Assembly: GCA_040776905.1 (NCBI GenBank)
Contig: JAXGZQ010000001.1
Coordinates: 1,550,001 to 1,614,000 of the forward strand
DNA: 64,000 nt
DNA from: SLHU01 sp009929975
Lineage (GTDB): Bacteria; Bacillota; Clostridia; Saccharofermentanales; UBA5734
Direction: 5' to 3'
The notes under the pieces were generated by a model. It was not told the origin of the DNA and made no database searches. It worked only from the letters and a program-made list of their open reading frames with translations. Below, one piece after another: positions 1 to 9,006 of the stretch; position 1 is the stretch's first letter; every line of letters starts with the position of its first letter. A program made the translations under genes and the position numbers.

Positions 1-30
1 ATAACAGCTTCGAATAAAAAGGGGGAGACA

Positions 31-906
31 ATGAGTAGACGCAAGAAGGTTGGAATCATCGGTTTGGGCGATATGGGCTATCCCATTGCCTGCAATTTGA
101 TGAAATCCGGCTACTGTGTGACCGGATACGATATCGATTCAGAGAAACTTGACCGTTTCGTCAGTGACGGAGGCAATCGATCGGAAAATATTCCTGAACT
201 GGTCGGTCATAATGATATCATCCTGACGCTGCTGCCAAGTTCTGACTTATTTGTTTCAGTGGCCAATGAGTACTTAATTCCCAATGCAAGAGCGGGTCAA
301 CTATTTATTGAAATCGGCACCACCGTTCCGAATGACATAAAAGATGTGGCCGAGAAATTGAAGCTGAAAAGCGCGAATCTACTTGATGCCCCGGTTTCAG
401 GCGGTACAGAAGGCGCGAAAAAAGCGAAACTGAAAATGTTTGTCGGTGGCGATCAGCACATTTACGAAATGACTTTTCAAGTTCTATCTGATATCGCCGG
501 ACCCGAGACAATTGTCTATTGTGGCAGTCATGGCTCAGGCCAGGCAATGAAAGGCGTGAATCAGCTGATTATGGGCTTGCAAAGCGCGGCTTGTTTGGAA
601 ATTCTTTCGTTTGCTGTGCATACAGGTCTCGATCTGGACTTGATCGGTCAGGTGTTTCCAGAAAATAGCAACAAACAAATTGTGTCGATGGCTGAAAAAA
701 TCACTGCTGGACATGGTAATGAAATCGGAGTGAAGTTCAGAGAACTGCCATATTATATCAGGCAGGCACACGAACTGGGGTATGAGCTTCCCATCACGAA
801 GCGAGTTTATGAGTTCTGCGATAAGGGAGAACGTGTTGTTGTCGATGACCACAGAGAGGCTCCTTCGTTTTGGAACGAACTATTAAAGAAGGTGAAAGAA
901 CAGTGA
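31..906 (+). CDS. NAD(P)-dependent beta-hydroxyacid dehydrogenase (3-hydroxyisobutyrate dehydrogenase family)
   Basis: This 291-residue protein has the full layout of the 3-hydroxyisobutyrate/tartronate-semialdehyde reductase family. The N-terminal Rossmann fold carries GLGDMG (residues 11-16). The substrate loop DAPVSGGTEGA lies at about 119-129, and the catalytic lysine is K174 in GQAMKGVNQL, followed by the all-helical C-terminal domain. Members oxidise or reduce short beta-hydroxyacids such as 3-hydroxyisobutyrate, tartronate semialdehyde or L-threonate; the sequence does not decide which. The ATG is preceded by a strong GGGGGAG site. Only 30 bases lie upstream in the window, so an operon partner may sit outside it. 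A bidirectional terminator follows the gene. With mannonate and galactonate dehydratases elsewhere in the window, a role in uronate or aldonate use is reasonable but inferred. Confidence 0.9.
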   Translation: MSRRKKVGIIGLGDMGYPIACNLMKSGYCVTGYDIDSEKLDRFVSDGGNRSENIPELVGHNDIILTLLPSSDLFVSVANEYLIPNARAGQLFIEIGTTVPNDIKDVAEKLKLKSANLLDAPVSGGTEGAKKAKLKMFVGGDQHIYEMTFQVLSDIAGPETIVYCGSHGSGQAMKGVNQLIMGLQSAACLEILSFAVHTGLDLDLIGQVFPENSNKQIVSMAEKITAGHGNEIGVKFRELPYYIRQAHELGYELPITKRVYEFCDKGERVVVDDHREAPSFWNELLKKVKEQ

Positions 907-914
907 TCAAATGA

Positions 915-958
915 AAAAGATGCCTCTCACAGTGGCTTCACTGATTGAGGCATCTTTT
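915..958. terminator. Bidirectional rho-independent terminator
   Basis: A perfect 12-bp stem (915-926 with 947-958) has A/T tracts on both outer sides and an inner 5-bp hairpin (CAGTG/CACTG). It lies between convergent genes, so it can stop transcription from both. Confidence 0.85.
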
Positions 959-1022
959 GTTATCTGAAATCAGACGATGTCATGCCATCACGGGTTCGAT
1001 CACCCGAGGATCGCAGTTGGAT

Positions 1023-1994
1023 TTACCAGACGTGATAGGGATTGTGGACATCCTCACCCTCGAGCTCTTTGCGGGCTCTTTCGATATTCCAGGTGATATG
1101 ATCAGCCAGTTCTTCATCGCCGGCAAATGACAATCCAAATACACGGTTCATTTTATCCACGTTGTAGTAGGAGGGCTGGCCGTCCTGGTTTGTTACCGTG
1201 ATTTCGGACGTTGAGCCGGGTACCTTGTCTTTGGCGATCTGCGCGATATCCGCCCACGAGACGAACTTGGTGCCCAGTGCCAGAAAGACTTCCCGGTTCA
1301 GGTCACTTTCCAGCAGCTTGACATACAATTCGGCGATCTGACCGGATGAGATAAACTGGGTACCGTCCGTCGCCGAGAAGGACAGCGGCTGATTCTGAAG
1401 AACCGCTTTGGCGATCTGGTTGAAGCGCTGGTCCGACTGGGACGCGCCGAGCGGGAATGCCGGATTGGAGAACGTGTAGCCGGGCCGAATTACGTTGCGG
1501 CGCAGCTTGCTTTCTTCAGAGGGGGCGCCCTGGCCCGAATAATAGCGGTTGAAGCCGATCATGTACATTTCACTGGCGGCTTTGGTCGCGCCGTACAGAT
1601 CGCCCGGCAGCAGCAGCGCGGTTTCGTCCATGCCGTCACGCAGCGGACCCATGGCCGCCGTTGAACTGGTATAGATCATCTGGCTGACACCGGCTTTTTC
1701 AGCCGCTTCCATCAGGAATACCGTGACCTTGGTATCGTGCTCGAGCATCTTGACCGGTGTATTGCCCCAGCCAAGCGCGATATGGATCACCGCGTCACAG
1801 CCTTGAAGGGCTCTTTCCAAGATGTCCAGTTCAAGGATATTGCCTTTGACGATCTCAATTTCCGGAATATCGGCATAGGCCGGTATCCGGTCAGGGGTAC
1901 GGGTCAGCAGAACGACCTGATGGCCGGCCGCCAGAACGGCTTTAGTGACATACTGGCCGATGCTGCCGGTTCCACCTGTGATGAATACTTTCAT
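1023..1994 (-). CDS. NAD-dependent epimerase/dehydratase family protein (extended SDR)
   Basis: The 323-residue protein begins with the Rossmann motif GGTGSIG (residues 7-13) and carries the SDR catalytic pair in YGATK, with a Ser-rich YTSSTAAMGP strand before it. This is the extended or atypical SDR class of UDP-sugar epimerases and nucleoside-diphosphate-sugar reductases. The actual substrate cannot be read from the sequence. The ATG at 1994 follows AAGGAG at good spacing. It is the last gene of a minus-strand set (TolB-like protein, VOC protein, this gene) with gaps of 53 and 72 bases, so the three are probably co-transcribed. Confidence 0.88.
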   Translation of the reverse strand: MKVFITGGTGSIGQYVTKAVLAAGHQVVLLTRTPDRIPAYADIPEIEIVKGNILELDILERALQGCDAVIHIALGWGNTPVKMLEHDTKVTVFLMEAAEKAGVSQMIYTSSTAAMGPLRDGMDETALLLPGDLYGATKAASEMYMIGFNRYYSGQGAPSEESKLRRNVIRPGYTFSNPAFPLGASQSDQRFNQIAKAVLQNQPLSFSATDGTQFISSGQIAELYVKLLESDLNREVFLALGTKFVSWADIAQIAKDKVPGSTSEITVTNQDGQPSYYNVDKMNRVFGLSFAGDEELADHITWNIERARKELEGEDVHNPYHVW

Positions 1995-2047
1995 ACGAAC
2001 TCCTTTGCGTTTGGATGGCCGTCTGATGACGGCCGACCGGCTGCTGA

Positions 2048-2503
2048 TCAGCGGACTGGTTTGATGTTCAGGTTCACACCGAGCACATCCTCGGAATCAA
2101 CAATGGTCCAGCTGCTGCCGGGATAGATGCCGACGGTCCGGTCGGTGTCGTAGCCGGCCTTTTTCAGATCCTCAATGATCGCGTCGCGTTTGTCACCGAC
2201 TTCGAAACCGATGTGGTGGACGCCGTTGCCATGCTGGTCAAGAAATTCCTGGAAGGAACTTTCACCGCCGGCCGGTTCATGCAGTTCGATGACGAAATGG
2301 CCCATATCGATATTGCAGACTTTCAGGTCACAGGAAACGGGTTTGCCGCGATAGAGGTAATTCTCATTGCCCTCCAGATGATTGAGGTGGATTTCAGGTG
2401 TCTCGATGCCGAGCAGGTCAGCCCATTTCCGGGCGGCATGTTCGATATCCTTGACGATGATATTAATTTGAATGAATCCTTTTTTATCAATTGAATTTTC
2501 CAT
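2048..2503 (-). CDS. VOC family protein (glyoxalase/methylmalonyl-CoA epimerase-like)
   Basis: This 151-residue single protein has the two beta-alpha-beta-beta-beta modules of the vicinal oxygen chelate fold. Module one starts IQINIIVKDIEHAARKWADLLG and the second contains HHIGFEVGD. Putative metal ligands are the histidine in GVHHIG and the glutamate in VIELHEP, which recall methylmalonyl-CoA epimerase. VOC enzymes perform metal-assisted isomerisation, epimerisation or ring cleavage. The substrate here is unknown, and the pairing with an SDR suggests a small sugar or ketoacid. AAGGAG precedes the ATG. It is the middle gene of the minus-strand trio 1023-3463. Confidence 0.85.
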   Translation of the reverse strand: MENSIDKKGFIQINIIVKDIEHAARKWADLLGIETPEIHLNHLEGNENYLYRGKPVSCDLKVCNIDMGHFVIELHEPAGGESSFQEFLDQHGNGVHHIGFEVGDKRDAIIEDLKKAGYDTDRTVGIYPGSSWTIVDSEDVLGVNLNIKPVR

Positions 2504-2575
2504 TGGTGATATCTCCTTCGCTTATCATTGCGTATAGACTCAAAATTATCGGCGTTGGCCGCTAATTCCCTTGAA

Positions 2576-3463
2576 TCAGGACAGTTTACGATAGCTGACA
2601 AACGCGAATTTCCGGCTGTCGGGTGCCCAGGAGTTGACATTGATCGTTCCCTGGCCGCCAAACAATTTGACAATTGTTGTCACGTCACCGCTCGCTGTGT
2701 CCATCAGGCGCAGCTCGACATGTTTGTTCGGAACATGCTCGCCCGGCTTGACATCGTTTTTATGGTACGACAGCATGACCACCTGTTGACCGTCCGGTGA
2801 GATATGGGGAAACCAGGTATTCCACTCGGTATCAAATGTCATCTGGGTCTGCCCGCTGCCGTCGGCCTTCATCCGCCAGGCCTGCATCAGACCGGTTCGG
2901 ACCGAGTTGAACCAGATGAATTCGCCGCTGGCATCGTATTCAGGACCGTCATTGAGTCCCGGCGCGTCGGTCAGCTGTGTCTCCACGCCGCCTTCGACCG
3001 GAATAGTATAGATATCGTACTCACCGTTTCGTTCCGCGCAGTAGGCAAGTGTTGTACCGTCCGGTGACCAGCCGTGAAGATAGCTGGGGGCCAGTGGTGT
3101 GATCAGGCGCGGCACACCGCCGGACAGGCTGACAGTATAGATGCGTGATTTTCCATCCTCTTTGGTTCCGTGGCTGATCGCGATCATCGATCCGTCCGGT
3201 GACAGGACATGGTCATTGTTGCAGTTGTCCACAAAATCCGTGTCAATCTCACAACTTTCCCTGGTTGCCAGATCAAATAGAAACAGGCGGCCCTGGCGGT
3301 TGTAGACCAGCTGCCGGCCATCCGGTGTCCAGTTTGGTGCTTCGATCACATCGTCAATTTCGGCGAGCACTTCACGTGACGCGCTGTCCAGATCGTAAAT
3401 CTCCAGAATCGAGACGGAATTCTCGCGATTCCAGGGGTTTTCAGGTTCAATGGTCTTGTTCAT
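2576..3463 (-). CDS. TolB-like beta-propeller (PD40 repeat) protein
   Basis: The roughly 295-residue protein is made of repeated WD40-like/PD40 units. The recurring signature is a strand ending in SPDG or TPDG (for example WTPDGRQLVYN, LSPDGSMIAIS, WSPDGTTLAYC, ISPDGQQVVML, WAPDSRKFAFV), six or so blades in all. No signal peptide is visible, so it is probably cytoplasmic, unlike TolB itself. Such proteins resemble oligogalacturonate-lyase-type and DPP-IV-like propellers, but catalytic histidines cannot be assigned by eye. The ATG at 3463 is chosen because GGGGGAGG lies five bases upstream; a GTG at 3469 overlaps that site. It is the first gene of the minus-strand trio. Confidence 0.82.
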   Translation of the reverse strand: MNKTIEPENPWNRENSVSILEIYDLDSASREVLAEIDDVIEAPNWTPDGRQLVYNRQGRLFLFDLATRESCEIDTDFVDNCNNDHVLSPDGSMIAISHGTKEDGKSRIYTVSLSGGVPRLITPLAPSYLHGWSPDGTTLAYCAERNGEYDIYTIPVEGGVETQLTDAPGLNDGPEYDASGEFIWFNSVRTGLMQAWRMKADGSGQTQMTFDTEWNTWFPHISPDGQQVVMLSYHKNDVKPGEHVPNKHVELRLMDTASGDVTTIVKLFGGQGTINVNSWAPDSRKFAFVSYRKLS

Positions 3464-3469
3464 GGGCAC

Positions 3470-3645
3470 CTCCCCCGATCTCTTTTATCGCTTTATACCT
3501 ACATAATAGCATTTCAAATTGAAAATACAATCTTTTCAGTTGCTTCTGTTGATAGATTGCCTAAAATGACGTACCATTGTGGTGACAAATCACGATAAAT
3601 CAACGCTGACTGCTGTGCGAACGGCATTCATGAGGGGGGCATTTT
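3470..3645. promoter_or_regulatory. Divergent intergenic region with odd palindrome
   Basis: This AT-rich spacer lies between the divergent TolB-like and SDR genes. It holds a 13-bp dyad TTTCAAATTGAAA (3512-3524) next to a minus-strand TATTAT (3503-3508). It also has a possible plus-strand TTGATA box. The dyad is a candidate operator; no regulator gene is adjacent. Confidence 0.4.
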
Positions 3646-4335
3646 ATGAAATTTGTCGTCATTGGCGCTAGTCGCGGCCTTGGACTTTGTCTGACACGGG
3701 ATCTTTTGCGGGACGGTCATCAAGTCGCGGCCGGTACAACAACACGAAACGATGCACTGGATGCCTTGAAAAAGGCGTTTCCGTCACAGCTGCTGATTTT
3801 CGACGGTGATGTGACCGATGAAGCACAGGTCGCGGCGGGTGCTCAGCAGTGCCATGCGTTTCTCGGAACGATTGACGCGCTGTGCCATAATGCCGGCGTC
3901 CTGCTGCCGAGCGACCGGACAACGCTGCTGCATCAGGCTGATATCAAAGATCTGCGCCGGACACTCGATGTCAACACGGTTGGTCCGGTGGTGGTTGTCA
4001 AACATTTTTACCCTATCCTCAGAGAAGGCGCGAAGGTTTTCATTATTACATCAGAAGGAACCGGTTTGAAGCAGTGCGGTACCTGGGTTCCAGCCTATGG
4101 CCTGTCAAAAATGGCCGCAACGAAAGTCAGCGGCATTCTCAATGCCTCGGTCAAAGACCGTGATTTCTACTCGGTACACCCCGGCCGGATGAATACGGAT
4201 ATGGGGCGGACAACCGCCCAGATCGAGCCGGACGAAGCGTCACGCGGCCTTGTCGGCCTGATGACCGGTGAAATTGAGGTCCACCGGGAAAACTGGTATA
4301 TTGACTACATGGGCAAGCCCATGCCGATGAACTGA
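3646..4335 (+). CDS. Short-chain dehydrogenase/reductase
   Basis: This classical SDR has 229 residues. The cofactor motif is GASRGLG (residues 8-14), the NNAG equivalent is HNAGV at about 85, and the active site is YGLSK. The remainder looks like C-factor/CsgA-type SDRs, the same subtype as the genes at 30775 and 45462 in this window. It presumably reduces a carbonyl with NAD(P)H in the cytoplasm; the substrate is unknown. A GAGGGGGG-like ribosome site precedes the ATG. It stands alone, divergent from the TolB-like operon. Confidence 0.87.
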   Translation: MKFVVIGASRGLGLCLTRDLLRDGHQVAAGTTTRNDALDALKKAFPSQLLIFDGDVTDEAQVAAGAQQCHAFLGTIDALCHNAGVLLPSDRTTLLHQADIKDLRRTLDVNTVGPVVVVKHFYPILREGAKVFIITSEGTGLKQCGTWVPAYGLSKMAATKVSGILNASVKDRDFYSVHPGRMNTDMGRTTAQIEPDEASRGLVGLMTGEIEVHRENWYIDYMGKPMPMN

Positions 4336-4413
4336 TCGGGATATCGGGACAGGCGGTATGCCGCCGGAGGCTGGACGATGAAACACGATTTTACCATTGA
4401 TTTGAGCCATGAA

Positions 4414-4453
4414 CTCTGTACAAGGTCCGATGAAGGGTGAAGCCTGTACAGAG
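4414..4453. repeat. Inverted repeat upstream of the MFS gene
   Basis: CTCTGTACA (4414-4422) and TGTACAGAG (4445-4453) are perfect complements with a 22-base spacer. No T-tract follows the second arm, so an operator or leader hairpin for the exporter gene at 4533 is more likely than a terminator. The rest of 4336-4532 contains no supported gene, only a 20-codon open frame from 4378. Confidence 0.45.
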
Positions 4454-4532
4454 AACTGTTAACTGATTCATCCACATTGGATTTTGTGCTGATCGATTCA
4501 CGTTGGAATAATCGATAAGGAGTACAGAACCA

Positions 4533-5843
4533 ATGACTCAGCCATTCAAGCGTTACGTTTTGTTCTGGCTCAGCCAGTCTGTTTCCCAGTTGGGAAGCGC
4601 GATGACCGGCTTCGGCCTGGTTTTATGGGCCTATCAGCAGACCCGATCGGCAATGGTGGTCTCGCTGATGACTTTTTTCATGTATGTTCCCTATCTACTG
4701 GCTGGTCTGCTGGCGGGATCATTTGTTGATCAGCATCGCAAAAAGCCCATCATGCTGACGGCTGATGCCTTCGCGTCGATCACCTCACTGCTGGTGTTGG
4801 TATTGAGCCGGCAGGACGCGCTCCAGGTCTGGCATATTTATCTGGTCAACAGCGGGCTGGGGCTGATGAATGCGGTTCAGGTACCGGCCTCCCAGGTGGC
4901 CCGGGGCATGATGGTACCGCGTGAAAAACTGGCACAGATCAGCGGCATGAGCTCATTCTCCGATAACCTGATCATGGTACTGACGCCGGTTCTGGCCGCC
5001 GCGCTATACGCCTTGGGCGGATTGCCGATCATCCTCAGTGTTGATTTTGCCAGTTTCCTGTTCGCCTTCACGATTCTCCTGCTGCTGATTCCGATTCCAG
5101 AGGCGCCCTACGATGGTGAAAAAAAGGAATCCGCGCTGGTCGGCTGCCGGACCGGGTTTCGCTTCCTGCGCGATAACCGCGGCCTGTTGATCACTGTTCT
5201 GACCCTCGCCCTGATCAACTTTTTTTCACGCCTGACCTATGAGAATATCCTTTCACCGATGCTGCTGGCCAGGAGTGGGCAGAATAGCATGGTCATGGGA
5301 ATTGTCAACGCGATGCTGGGAATTGGCGGAATCCTCGGTGGCTTGATGGTTTCAACCGGCAGATTCACCCGTGACCGGATTACGATGATCTATCTCGGGG
5401 CGGCGTTTTCTTTTTTCTTCGGTGATCTGCTGATGGGATTCGGACAATCGGTTGTGGTCTGGTCGCTAGCCGGACTGATGGCCAGTTTTCCGATTCCTTT
5501 CATCATCGCCGGCCAGAATGTCATCCTGTATGAGAATGTACCACGACCGATGCAGGGCCGTGTTTTCGCGGTCCGCAACGCGCTGCAGTTCGGATCCATT
5601 CCGATCGGCATTCTGCTCGGAGGATTTCTCGCTGATTATGTGTTTGAGCCCTGGATGCAGTCCGGGCGGCCGCTAGCCGGATTTCTGGGTTCGCTGGTCG
5701 GTCGGGGAGCGGGCAGCGGCATGGCGGTCATGTTTATCGGCACGGGAATCTGCGGCAGTCTCTACAGTCTGATTTCCTATCGCCGTAAGGAACTTGATCC
5801 GCTGCGTAAGGCGCCGGATTCAGAACAGACGGCAGAACGATAA
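4533..5843 (+). CDS. MFS transporter, Mef/EntS-like drug exporter family
   Basis: The 436-residue membrane protein has about 12 hydrophobic segments. It opens with FWLSQSVSQLGSAMTGFGL, and the loop DQHRKKP follows TM2, the usual MFS A-motif position. This N-terminus is typical of the macrolide-efflux (MefA) and enterobactin-exporter branch of the major facilitator superfamily. It would be a proton-driven exporter in the cytoplasmic membrane. Drug specificity cannot be assigned. AAGGAG sits before the ATG, and the inverted repeat at 4414-4453 lies in its leader. No partner gene is present; the phosphate regulon starts 170 bases downstream. Confidence 0.88.
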   Translation: MTQPFKRYVLFWLSQSVSQLGSAMTGFGLVLWAYQQTRSAMVVSLMTFFMYVPYLLAGLLAGSFVDQHRKKPIMLTADAFASITSLLVLVLSRQDALQVWHIYLVNSGLGLMNAVQVPASQVARGMMVPREKLAQISGMSSFSDNLIMVLTPVLAAALYALGGLPIILSVDFASFLFAFTILLLLIPIPEAPYDGEKKESALVGCRTGFRFLRDNRGLLITVLTLALINFFSRLTYENILSPMLLARSGQNSMVMGIVNAMLGIGGILGGLMVSTGRFTRDRITMIYLGAAFSFFFGDLLMGFGQSVVVWSLAGLMASFPIPFIIAGQNVILYENVPRPMQGRVFAVRNALQFGSIPIGILLGGFLADYVFEPWMQSGRPLAGFLGSLVGRGAGSGMAVMFIGTGICGSLYSLISYRRKELDPLRKAPDSEQTAER

Positions 5844-5857
5844 ATTTTCAACTTGTA

Positions 5858-5929
5858 CGATTTTACCTCGATTTTACGAATCGCTGATTTTCTGATAACC
5901 GGCGCTTGTTAACCTGAACCTGTAACAAG
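5858..5929 (+). promoter_or_regulatory. Candidate Pho-type promoter of pstS
   Basis: CGATTTTAC occurs twice at an 11-bp step (5858-5866 and 5869-5877). It is followed by the dyad CTTGTTA...TAACAAG (5905-5911, 5923-5929). PhoB/PhoP boxes are built from direct repeats with an 11-bp period, and a GATATT -10-like box sits at 5932. The exact consensus is not matched, so this is a candidate only. A 7-bp hairpin (5943-5959) lies in the presumed leader. Confidence 0.45.
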
Positions 5930-6015
5930 TGGATATTCATTGGCATCACGGGGTGATGCGGGTTCGAAAAAATGCAGACCGCAGGGCGGCAGGCATTGAA
6001 TGGAGGTAGAAACGT

Positions 6016-7005
6016 ATGGGTAAGAAAGTAATTTTGCTGATCATGACAGCGTTGCTGGTACTGGGTATGGTCGGCTGCGGGGCAGCGGACACAACCGGTA
6101 GCGGCGACAATCAGCCGGACAATGGCGAGGCTCTGTCAGGCACTGTGATCATCGATGGTTCAGGCACCGTGTTTCCGCTGATGGCGCATATCGCGGAAAT
6201 GTACATGACCAACGAGCAGCCGGATGTGAACGTCCAGGTGGGACGTGCCGGGTCCAGCGCGGGTTTCAAGAAATTTATACCGGGTGAGACTGATCTGTCC
6301 GACGCGTCAAGAGCAATCAAGGAAGAAGAGATCGCCCAACTGGCTGAACAGGGGTTTGACTATGACACGGATGTCATGGAAATCAAACTGGCACTGGATG
6401 GACTGACTTTTGTCATCAGCAAAGATAATGACTGGGCCACGGAGATGACACGTGAAGAGGTTGTCGATCTATATCTTTCCGGAACCTATCACGTGGATGA
6501 CAAGGTGAAATGGTCTGATATCCGTTCTGATTGGCCGGCTGAAGAAATTGCGTTCTACGGTCCGAATGAGAATCACGGAACCTATGAGTTTTTCTATGAG
6601 AATATTCTAGAGAAGCAGGATATGGTCAAGACGGCCAATCTGCAGCAGGAGTATTCGACTCTGGTTGACCTGGTTGCCAATGACAAGAACGCGATCGCCT
6701 TCTTCGGATTCGGCTACTATGTCAGCAACCAGGATAAACTGACCGCCGTCAAAGTTGATTTCGGCAGCGGACCGGTTGAACCGACGCTCGAGACCATCGG
6801 CGAAGAGGCTCCCTATGCCGGGTTTACCCGTCCCGTCTTCACTTATGTGAATCTCAAGCATGCGAAAGACAAGCCCCAGGTTCTTGATTACGCGAAATAT
6901 GTGGTTGAGCAGGGTGCGCCGAATCTGGCAGGCGAGAACGGGTTTGCTCCGCTGCCGGCCGAGCAGTATCAGGCCTACCTGGCAGAACTGAATCAGCTGG
7001 GCTGA
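6016..7005 (+). CDS. pstS: Phosphate ABC transporter substrate-binding lipoprotein PstS
   Basis: This is the extracytoplasmic phosphate receptor of the Pst importer. A lipoprotein signal peptide ends in GMVGC with the modified cysteine at C21, followed by a Gly/Asp/Asn-rich tether. The phosphate-binding loops are recognisable as DGSGTVFPL and GRAGSSAGF, and the family strand KFIPGETDLSDASR follows. The length of 329 residues is normal. It is first in an eight-gene cluster with pstC, pstA, two pstB genes, phoU and the phoB-phoR pair. A hairpin between pstS and pstC probably lets pstS be expressed above the membrane components. Confidence 0.95.
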   Translation: MGKKVILLIMTALLVLGMVGCGAADTTGSGDNQPDNGEALSGTVIIDGSGTVFPLMAHIAEMYMTNEQPDVNVQVGRAGSSAGFKKFIPGETDLSDASRAIKEEEIAQLAEQGFDYDTDVMEIKLALDGLTFVISKDNDWATEMTREEVVDLYLSGTYHVDDKVKWSDIRSDWPAEEIAFYGPNENHGTYEFFYENILEKQDMVKTANLQQEYSTLVDLVANDKNAIAFFGFGYYVSNQDKLTAVKVDFGSGPVEPTLETIGEEAPYAGFTRPVFTYVNLKHAKDKPQVLDYAKYVVEQGAPNLAGENGFAPLPAEQYQAYLAELNQLG

Positions 7006-7048
7006 GATCAGTCGGACAGAAACACAGACATTAAAGTAGAACGGCAGG

Positions 7049-7073
7049 AAAGAGACCGTCACGGTTTCTTTCT
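7049..7073 (+). promoter_or_regulatory. Intercistronic hairpin between pstS and pstC
   Basis: An 11-bp stem (7049-7059 with 7063-7073, one G-U pair) closes on a 3-base loop. There is no long T-run behind it. This fits an mRNA-stabilising or partial-termination element that raises pstS over pstC, as is common in binding-protein operons. Confidence 0.55.
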
Positions 7074-7108
7074 CTGCTGTGTCTGGCTAAGCAGGGAAGG
7101 ATAGAACG

Positions 7109-8038
7109 ATGCGAGAGAGGAAACAGAGTCTGAAGAAACCGGGTGGTCCGGTGCCGGTTCAGTTGAAAAGAAACCGGAGGGAACAGCTGATCTATGGGCT
7201 GTTCTTTCTGGCCGCGCTGGTCTCTGTGATCACGACGGTCGGTATCGTCGCGACACTGATCGGTGACGCGTTTCTGTTCTTCCGCCAGGTCCCGCTGCGT
7301 GAAGTGTTCGGAACGAATCTGGCGCCGCTGCGCGCGGAGCCGTCTTTCGGCTTTATTCCGATCATCACCGGGACTCTGGTCACCTCCCTGATCGCGATGG
7401 CCGTCGCGGCACCGGTAGGCCTGATGACCGCGATGTATCTCAGTGAGTTTGCCTCTCCGCTGGTCAGGAAAATTCTCAAACCAGTCTTGGAAGTACTGGC
7501 CGGAGTTCCGACGATCGTCTATGGTTTTTTTGCCTATTCTTTTGTGACACCGCTGTTGACGGTCATTATACCGGGTCTGGGCGCGAAGAACGCCCTCAGT
7601 CCGGGTATCGTGATGGGAATCATGATCATTCCGATGGTGACATCGATGTCGGAAGACGCGATGAACGCGGTGCCGGACGCGATTCGTGAAGGATCTCTAG
7701 CCCTCGGAACAACCCGTCTGGAAACGACCTGGAGCGTGGTCATCCCGGCCGCCTTGTCCGGCATCATCGCGTCACTGGTGCTCGGCATTTCCCGGGCGAT
7801 CGGAGAGACAATGATCGTGGCGATCGCCAGTGGCAGCTCGAAAAATTTCACACTCGATATCACACAATCCATGCAGACGATGACCGGTTATATCGTGGAG
7901 TTCACCAGTGGTGATGCCGGCAGCGGGACCATTGGCTATTACAGCCTTTATGCGGTTGGCCTGATGTTGTTCGCGTTTACCATGGTGCTCAATCTGGTCG
8001 CGAGAAAGATCTCACAGAAATTCAAAGAGGCCTACTGA
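7109..8038 (+). CDS. pstC: Phosphate ABC transporter permease PstC
   Basis: This is a membrane subunit of the high-affinity phosphate importer. The 309 residues contain about six hydrophobic segments. The inner-membrane-component EAA-type loop reads REGSLALGTTRLETTWSVV, followed by SGIIASLVLGISRAIGETM, which is highly typical of PstC. A basic N-terminal tail precedes TM1. Its stop overlaps the pstA start in TGATG, so the two are translationally coupled. PstC pairs with PstA to form the channel. Confidence 0.94.
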   Translation: MRERKQSLKKPGGPVPVQLKRNRREQLIYGLFFLAALVSVITTVGIVATLIGDAFLFFRQVPLREVFGTNLAPLRAEPSFGFIPIITGTLVTSLIAMAVAAPVGLMTAMYLSEFASPLVRKILKPVLEVLAGVPTIVYGFFAYSFVTPLLTVIIPGLGAKNALSPGIVMGIMIIPMVTSMSEDAMNAVPDAIREGSLALGTTRLETTWSVVIPAALSGIIASLVLGISRAIGETMIVAIASGSSKNFTLDITQSMQTMTGYIVEFTSGDAGSGTIGYYSLYAVGLMLFAFTMVLNLVARKISQKFKEAY

Positions 8039-9006
8039 TGATGAATGCGAAATTCAAACCTGACAGTAATCAGTTATCCGGTCCGACGCGCCATGGATCC
8101 GAACGTGGTGACCGTATCAGCGCGTCCTATTTTTCTTCAGTGGCAGCGCGCAGGCGGATGAAACGGCGTGTTGTGCTCAATTATACGGCCAGAGGTGTCT
8201 TTCTTCTGGTGACTCTGCTGGCACTTCTGGTTCTGGCCATCCTGATCTATCAGATTATCAAAGACAGCATCGGCTGGCTTGATCTTAAATTTCTGACCAA
8301 TAATCTTTCCATCTTTCCGGAAAGAGCCGGCATCAAAGGTCCGATCATCGGCTCCCTGCTGCTGATGGCGGTTGTGATTCCGGTTACCGCGCTGCTTGGT
8401 GTCGCGACCGCGATTTTTCTGGAGGAATTCGCGGGCAAAGGCCGGATCCAGTCCATCATCCAAACCAATATCTCCAATCTGGCCGGCGTTCCCTCCGTCA
8501 TATTCGGATTGCTCGGCCTGGCAGTGTTCAGCCGGGCACTGGGACTGGGATCCAGTATTTTGGCCGGCGGCCTGACCATGTCGCTGCTGGTTCTGCCGAT
8601 TGTGGTCGTGTCCGCTCAGGAGGCGATCCGTGCTGTGCCGGGATATCTGCGTGAGGCCTCCTATGCGCTGGGCGCGACAAAATGGACGACCATCCGCCGT
8701 GTCGTTCTGCCGGCGGCTCTTCCCGGTATTCTGACCGGAACAATTCTTGCTGTTTCCAGGGCAATCGGTGAAACCGCACCGCTCGTTGTCCTGGGTATTC
8801 CAACCCTGATCATGAAAATACCGGCCAGCCTGTTTGACGATTTCACCGCGCTGCCGATCCAGATCTACTACTGGACACTTGATACGGTTCTCACTCCGGA
8901 GTACGCCAATCTGGCTGCGGCCGCGATTATCGTCCTGATGACCATGCTGATCCTGCTCAACTCGATTGCGATCGTGATCCGGAATAAATTCCAGAGGAAA
9001 TTCTGA
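8038..9006 (+). CDS. pstA: Phosphate ABC transporter permease PstA
   Basis: This is the second membrane subunit of the Pst importer, 322 residues. The N-terminal 45 residues are hydrophilic and longer than in many homologues. They are followed by six membrane segments and the EAA loop REASYALGATKWTTIRRVVLPAALPGI. GTILAVSRAIGETAPLVVLG is a characteristic PstA stretch. Two adjacent ATG codons (8038 and 8041) are possible starts; the first overlaps the pstC stop by one base. The gene in turn overlaps the first pstB by one base. Confidence 0.94.
   Translation: MMNAKFKPDSNQLSGPTRHGSERGDRISASYFSSVAARRRMKRRVVLNYTARGVFLLVTLLALLVLAILIYQIIKDSIGWLDLKFLTNNLSIFPERAGIKGPIIGSLLLMAVVIPVTALLGVATAIFLEEFAGKGRIQSIIQTNISNLAGVPSVIFGLLGLAVFSRALGLGSSILAGGLTMSLLVLPIVVVSAQEAIRAVPGYLREASYALGATKWTTIRRVVLPAALPGILTGTILAVSRAIGETAPLVVLGIPTLIMKIPASLFDDFTALPIQIYYWTLDTVLTPEYANLAAAAIIVLMTMLILLNSIAIVIRNKFQRKF

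Noticed and set aside
4378..4440. A 20-codon open frame before the MFS gene
   Set aside because: No convincing ribosome site; too short to support, although a leader peptide cannot be excluded.
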